A DNA stretch of 64,000 bases from positions 3,521,168-3,585,167 of the forward strand of contig NZ_CP009528.1 in assembly GCF_000970025.1 (NCBI RefSeq), in the 5' to 3' direction. Below, in pieces: positions 59,649-64,000 of the stretch. The notes below the pieces were generated by a model, which did no database searches, was not told the DNA's origin, and saw only the letters and a list, made by a program, of their open reading frames with translations. The translations under genes were made by a program, and so were the position numbers. Position 1 is the stretch's first letter. Each line of letters opens with the position of its first letter. This DNA comes from Methanosarcina barkeri MS (GTDB lineage: Archaea; Halobacteriota; Methanosarcinia; Methanosarcinales; Methanosarcinaceae).

Positions 59649-61133
59649 TCACAACCAGCCTGGCCAAACAAACCCTATTCCGACCTTCTCTATGATATCT
59701 TTCATTTCAGTGTACACTTTTTTATCAAATTTTAATATTAAAAAACCGTATGTCATTCCGCCGATAGCAACAGCCAGTATCGTAATCCATACATTGGAAA
59801 GTGGCACAAACAACCGATATACACCAACAATCACCCCCATTACAATCGAAGATATCATAATGTTAGACAGACTTTGACGCTCCAGTCTTATTGTCATATA
59901 CCTAGATAAAGCATGCCAGGCGAGTAAGGCATTCAAAGTCATTGTTACCAGCGTCGCTATTGCTACTCCGTTTATACCTATGAGCGGGATAAGTATTATG
60001 TTCAATGCAATGTTTGCTCCAACACCAACTGCCGTGACCTTAAATGATTCTTGAGGATGATTCAGAGCATCCAGATACATCGTGAAAAAGTACTGGAATA
60101 CATTGACAACCTGTACAGCAAGTAATATTATCAATACATAATAACCCTGGGCAAAGTCTGCACCGTAAAATGAATATAGAAGACGATCCCCCAGCAATAT
60201 ACCACCCAAGAGTACGGGAATTGCCAGTACCAATGAGTAGCTGATCGCACGAGGCAGTGACTCTTCAACAAAATAGAGCTCTTTGGTTTTACCCCATTGG
60301 CTGACTCTGGGCCAGAGCGTCATTCTCAGAGCATTTGAGCTAAATGCGGCAATTCCTGTGAACTGGAGTATTACTCTGTAAATTCCTACATTTTCAGTGT
60401 TCATAAAGTAACCTATGAAGATAGTATCTGCCTGTGAAAATACAAGTACTCCACTAGACGTTAAAAATAGCCAGAACGAAAATACAAATAAACTCTTTAT
60501 ATGCTTCCATTTGAAGCGTACTAAATACAAGTCAAAAAAACGGAATTCAATTATTGCTGCTAAGATCACACCAGCTACCATTCCCCCGACCAGACCTACG
60601 GTTTCATATCCAAGATATATTGCCGGGATCTGAATCATTACGCGTGAAATGTTGCTTATTCCCTCACAGGTGTTGCGTATTCCCATCTTGCCTTTGCCGG
60701 CAACCCCACTTGAGATTGGTCCTGCAATCGCTGAGACGAATAATAATAACAACATCCAGGCAAATATGCGTGAGTTATTAAGATCCACAAAGTAGTCTTT
60801 AAACACTAGCAAAATCAGTATTCCAGTTATCGTGAATATTAGTCGGAGTATAAAATATGCGCTAAAATACGCATTCGGATCTTCACCTTCGCTAATACGC
60901 TTAACTACGGCTCCACCAAACCCCCCATCAGTAACCATGTTAAAAATTCCATAGTATGCTAAAAACAGGAAGTATGAACCGAGAATTGAAGCACCTGCCG
61001 TATGTGCGAAGTACATGGTGCTCAAAAAGCCTATGGCTGTGAATGAGATCTGCCAGAACAATGAAATTATGCTCTGGCGTTGAATAGGATCGATTTTTAG
61101 GATATTCGAGAAAATAGCAGTTATCTTGAGCAC
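59649..61133 (-). CDS. Wzx-type flippase (MOP superfamily), copy 2
   Basis: The 494-residue protein has about 14 hydrophobic helices and begins near LFWQISFTAIGFLSTMYFAH. Typical positions include GASILGSYFLFLAYYGIFNM, DGGFGGAVVKRISEGEDP and FSQADTIFIGYFMNTENVGI. This is the RfbX-like group of O-antigen or polysaccharide flippases, quite different in sequence from copy 1, so the locus exports at least two glycans or has replaced one by another. The start is GTG 61133, without a good ribosome site; a shorter start is possible. It lies between the two manC copies. Confidence 0.92.
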   Translation of the reverse strand: MLKITAIFSNILKIDPIQRQSIISLFWQISFTAIGFLSTMYFAHTAGASILGSYFLFLAYYGIFNMVTDGGFGGAVVKRISEGEDPNAYFSAYFILRLIFTITGILILLVFKDYFVDLNNSRIFAWMLLLLFVSAIAGPISSGVAGKGKMGIRNTCEGISNISRVMIQIPAIYLGYETVGLVGGMVAGVILAAIIEFRFFDLYLVRFKWKHIKSLFVFSFWLFLTSSGVLVFSQADTIFIGYFMNTENVGIYRVILQFTGIAAFSSNALRMTLWPRVSQWGKTKELYFVEESLPRAISYSLVLAIPVLLGGILLGDRLLYSFYGADFAQGYYVLIILLAVQVVNVFQYFFTMYLDALNHPQESFKVTAVGVGANIALNIILIPLIGINGVAIATLVTMTLNALLAWHALSRYMTIRLERQSLSNIMISSIVMGVIVGVYRLFVPLSNVWITILAVAIGGMTYGFLILKFDKKVYTEMKDIIEKVGIGFVWPGWL

Positions 61134-61283
61134 GGTCTAAAACATCATTCATGTTTTAATTATAGTCCTGGAACCTTTAAACATTTCTTTTTACTGTTGT
61201 TAATACATATATGATTTTTCCCAATGTGCCCGTACTCACAGATTTGGGATTATATAATACCTTCTTATCCAACTGAGAATTTC

Positions 61284-62689
61284 CTCAGCTCCTCCCATAA
61301 ACATCATCAAACCTGACAATATCCGCTTCGTCTACAAGCTCCCCTAACTGCACTTCAATAATCTCAAGCGGAATTTTTCCCGGATTGGACAATCTGTGTT
61401 TTTCACCTGCACTGATAAAAGTACTCTCGCCAGGTCTCAGGAAAAACTGCTGTCCGCTTACTTCCACACAGGCCATACCTTTAACAACCACCCAGTGCTC
61501 ACTACGATGGTAGTGCAGCTGGAGGCTTAACTTATGGTCAGGAAGTACGGTTATATTTTTAATCTTATGCTCCGGAGAAACTTCAAGTAGGGTATACGTG
61601 CCCCAGGGCCTGTAAACAGTTTGACCTATGTATGCCCTTTCATCATTCCGGTCTTTAAGAGTTGAGACAATATCCTTAACCTTCTGGCTACTGGATTTAG
61701 GGCAGACTAAGAGAGCATCACTAGTATCAACAATAACCATGTCTTTAACATCAATGAGCGAAACAAGCTTACCGCAACTTGAATATACGAGATTTCCATC
61801 GGAGTTCAGCATCAGAGGATCACATTCATGGACTACATTTCCTACAGGGTCCTTTTCAAACTCGTCATAAATTGCTGCAAAATTTCCCAGATCGCTCCAT
61901 TTCTGCTCAAGTTTTACAACTGCGACTCTGTAGGATTTTTCCATTATCCCATAGTCAACGGAAATCTTATCCACACACGAATAAATCTCATTAATATCAT
62001 TTCCGTTTTCAAAACAGGTGAAAACAGAAGGTGCATATTTTTTAACTTCGTCAAAGAAAAGTTCGGTATCAAAAAGGAACATACCACTGTTCCAGAGGCA
62101 GCCTTCCTGAATATATTTTTCTGCAGTTTCCCGGTTCGGTTTTTCTCGGAATTCAGAAACCCTGTAACCTGGCCCACAGGCTTCTGAGGGTTTAATATAA
62201 CCATATCCAGTGTGAGGAAAAACAGGAACAACACCGAAAGTAACCAGATAATCAGAAGCAAGATATTCAGCCGAAGCAATTGTTTGCATTGCAGCTCTAT
62301 CAAGGACATGGTCCGAAGAAAAAATCCCTACTACAGAACGCCCATATTTGTTTTCAATTATTCTCATTCCAAAGAAGATCGCAGGGAGAGTATTCTTGCC
62401 TTCAGGCTCGATTAAGACATTTTCTGGAGGGATTGAGTATCCTATTTCCTCAATCTGTCCGATTACGAAAAATTTTTGAGCTTCATTCGTTACAACGAAA
62501 ATTTCGGAAATATCAGAAATATCAAGACACCGAAGGACGGTTTCCTGAAAAAGAGACGCATTTCCAAACTTTAAAAACTGCTTGGGATACATTTCCCGGC
62601 TGAGAGGCCAGAGGCGTGTTCCTGAACCGCCTGCAAGAATTATGGATTTTATAACTGTCATCTCCTGTAGATATTGGTTAAAATGGATG
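61284..62689. repeat. 1406-bp direct repeat containing manC, right copy
   Basis: Partner of 57759-59164. Sequences outside both ends are unrelated. Recombination between the two copies would delete the flippase and the broken GT2 gene and leave one manC. Confidence 0.95.
61285..62661 (-). CDS. manC: Mannose-1-phosphate guanylyltransferase / mannose-6-phosphate isomerase, copy 2
   Basis: The protein is identical in all 458 residues to copy 1 at 57760-59136, with the same nucleotidyltransferase and cupin domains. It precedes the flippase gene by 151 bp on the same strand. Duplicate genes with no protein change and two silent DNA differences point to very recent duplication or continuing gene conversion. 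It may serve as the promoter-proximal gene of a second glycan operon. Confidence 0.95.
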   Translation of the reverse strand: MTVIKSIILAGGSGTRLWPLSREMYPKQFLKFGNASLFQETVLRCLDISDISEIFVVTNEAQKFFVIGQIEEIGYSIPPENVLIEPEGKNTLPAIFFGMRIIENKYGRSVVGIFSSDHVLDRAAMQTIASAEYLASDYLVTFGVVPVFPHTGYGYIKPSEACGPGYRVSEFREKPNRETAEKYIQEGCLWNSGMFLFDTELFFDEVKKYAPSVFTCFENGNDINEIYSCVDKISVDYGIMEKSYRVAVVKLEQKWSDLGNFAAIYDEFEKDPVGNVVHECDPLMLNSDGNLVYSSCGKLVSLIDVKDMVIVDTSDALLVCPKSSSQKVKDIVSTLKDRNDERAYIGQTVYRPWGTYTLLEVSPEHKIKNITVLPDHKLSLQLHYHRSEHWVVVKGMACVEVSGQQFFLRPGESTFISAGEKHRLSNPGKIPLEIIEVQLGELVDEADIVRFDDVYGRS

Positions 62690-63066
62690 CTATCTTAATA
62701 ATCTAACTGAAGGTATATAGCTTAGATTTTATAATAGCTTAGATTTTTAATAGCTTAGGTTCTATAATGACTTAGATTCTATAGCTGGTCTACATTAGAC
62801 TCCAGATAAAAAGATATAGATACGCTGAAAACACGAGATCAGAGCAATATATAATTTCAGAACCCTGTTTCTTCTCCATAAAGAATCTGTCGTTCTCCTT
62901 CATCGTACTTATCACAGATTACGAGGGTTTTTCCTTTCTCTTGACCTCTTTTTCCATCGAGCCCGGAGCTTTAGTATTCGTCTTCTGTACCATAAGAGTT
63001 TCCTCTGATATTTCTTCAATCTTCCAGTGTCTTAATCGTCCGGCAAAAAAGTAAAAATAAGTGAGA
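62690..63066. other. Spacer upstream of manC copy 2 (377 bp)
   Basis: No certain gene. 62717-62785 is a degenerate tandem repeat of a tagcttagattttataa-like unit. A minus-strand frame at 62919-63134 overlaps the small gene and ends in a Lys/Glu-rich tail (GSMEKEVKRKEKPS); it has no start signal and is not called. Confidence 0.5.
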
Positions 63067-63207
63067 TTATTTGCAGGTGTCAAGGAGCGATCTCTTTTTG
63101 CCACCCCTGACTTCGGTAGGATGGATAGGATCAACGTCAGCTACTTCTTCCCCGTCCTTTTTCTCTAACTTTTCTCCCTTTGTACCCTCTCTTCTTTCTT
63201 CAGGCAT
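63067..63207 (-). CDS. Small charged protein of unknown function
   Basis: The frame encodes 46 residues beginning MPEERREGTKGEKLEKK and ending with a TEVRGGKKRSLL segment, hydrophilic and probably disordered. Its ATG at 63207 has GGGGGTT 6 to 7 nt upstream, which also contains an earlier in-frame ATG (63222). The good ribosome site and ordinary codon use support a real small gene. I do not recognise it. Confidence 0.4.
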   Translation of the reverse strand: MPEERREGTKGEKLEKKDGEEVADVDPIHPTEVRGGKKRSLLDTCK

Positions 63208-63222
63208 TTGTTTAACCCCCAT

Positions 63223-63800
63223 ATATCTATAAGTTCATCTAAGTTATGTTTTCCTTTACGCCTGTCAGAGTGAAATCACTCAGCTTTTTATAGCCATTCA
63301 ACTTTTTATAGCAATAGAGTGAATGAATTTCTCCAGCGAATAAATTTCTCTTTCAGGCAAAGGTTTTAAATTTTCAAGCTCAAATACGGCCGTAAAATTC
63401 GGTTATCTATCCGGATATAGTTTGTACTGAGTTTGCTTTATCCCTCCTCTCCGCCGATTGACTACCTGATATAGTCTGTTCGGGGATTACCCCTTAATTT
63501 ATTATACCCATTAGATTTATTAAATTATTGCAACAACGGTCAAAAAGTTGAAGAATATCCAGACTCTTTTAAAAGGAAATATTGACAGAAAGATCGCTTA
63601 TAATTCAACAAAAAATAATCCAGACAGAAAAAATAATTAAAATTATTTGGGAGAATATATATCCCATTAATCAGTATAAGGAGAACGTCCAGGCGGAAAA
63701 GCTCGGGAATAGAAAAAATCCGTGAGGAGATCCGCGATATCAGAATTTACCTATTTATTTGCTCTAAAAAAATTGCTTTTACTCAGGAAAATGTGATCTC
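63223..63800. other. Intergenic region between divergent genes (578 bp)
   Basis: No gene is seen. Short direct repeats of ctttttatagc occur near 63281 and 63302. GAATATATATCCC at about 63652 is a candidate TATA box for the NfnA-type gene and would give a leader of about 110 nt. Confidence 0.5.
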
Positions 63801-64000
63801 ATGGCATATAAAGTATTGAAAAAGGAAGAAATCGCTCCGTCGGTGCACAGGGTGGTAATAGAAGCCCCTGACGTAGCAAAGGCTGCAAAAGCCGGACAGT
63901 TCATAATTCTCAGAATTAATGAAAAGGGAGAAAGGATACCCCTTACTATTGCCGACTTTGACAAAGAGAAAGGCACAGTAGCCATAATATTTCAAGAGAT
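63801..64000 (+). CDS. NfnA/SudB-type FAD/NAD(P)-binding subunit (3' truncated)
   Basis: The first 66 residues are visible and run off the window. MAYKVLKKEEIAPSVHRVVI followed by KAAKAGQFIILRINEKGERI and PLTIADFDKEKGTVAIIFQE is the typical start of the ferredoxin-NADP reductase subunit alpha / sulfide dehydrogenase subunit family (NfnA, SudB), where the GQFI...RIPLTI block binds FAD. The partner NfnB/SudA-type gene would be expected just downstream. The enzyme would move electrons between ferredoxin and NAD(P)H; whether it is bifurcating cannot be judged. Confidence 0.88.
   Translation, partial: MAYKVLKKEEIAPSVHRVVIEAPDVAKAAKAGQFIILRINEKGERIPLTIADFDKEKGTVAIIFQE

Noticed and set aside
62919-63134. 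71-residue minus-strand frame ending in a Lys/Glu-rich tail
   Set aside because: It overlaps the better-supported small gene at 63067-63207 in another frame and has no start signal.

Overview
The window reads as chromosome of a mesophilic methanogen of the genus Methanosarcina. The best markers are mer (methylene-H4MPT reductase) beside an fpoF-type F420H2 dehydrogenase subunit, an F420H2-oxidase-type flavodiiron protein, archaeoflavoprotein AfpA, AglB oligosaccharyltransferases, AT-rich spacers with TATA boxes, several TTG/GTG starts, and spacers full of unrelated short tandem repeats.

Layout. 1-7.5 kb: end of a DUF457-type membrane hydrolase, a hexapeptide acyltransferase, then a leftward set that looks like a small carrier-protein biosynthetic pathway: Sfp-type phosphopantetheinyl transferase, acyl carrier protein, AMP-forming ligase, PP-loop ATPase, NadE-like amidase/ligase and a DUF362 ferredoxin protein. 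8-13.7 kb: DUF2551 protein, cis-prenyltransferase, a YyaL/DUF255 protein, a cytochrome-b5-like protein and an AK6-type adenylate kinase; at least two of these genes seem to begin at CTG. 13.7-21.2 kb: cysteine-rich secreted protein, nadM, fpoF, mer, a secreted beta-propeller and a secreted beta-helix protein with two copies of an 18-bp palindrome upstream. 22-25.2 kb: four-gene oxygen-defence operon (iron-sulfur flavoprotein, AfpA, rubrerythrin-like protein, FprA), followed by a decayed gene. 26-32 kb: cyclase-family protein, LeuB/AksF-type dehydrogenase, MntP, two unrecognised genes and a LeuD/AksE-type small subunit carrying the YLRT loop. 32-42 kb: three tandem aglB paralogues that are mosaics of each other; the middle one has lost its C-terminus to an insertion sequence. 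42-63 kb: surface-glycan locus with GT2 and GT4 glycosyltransferases, two Wzx-type flippases, complete dTDP-rhamnose genes (rfbA, B, C, D), two virtually identical manC copies, and wreckage of further glycosyltransferases. The end holds a small ORF and the start of an NfnA/SudB-type flavoprotein.

How the parts fit. UppS supplies polyprenyl phosphate; rfbABCD and manC supply dTDP-rhamnose and GDP-mannose; the GT2/GT4 enzymes build lipid-linked glycans; flippases export them; AglB transfers them to surface proteins, candidates for which are encoded in the same window. The locus is being reshuffled by duplication, gene conversion, an IS and several MITE-like elements. No rRNA, tRNA or CRISPR array was recognised.
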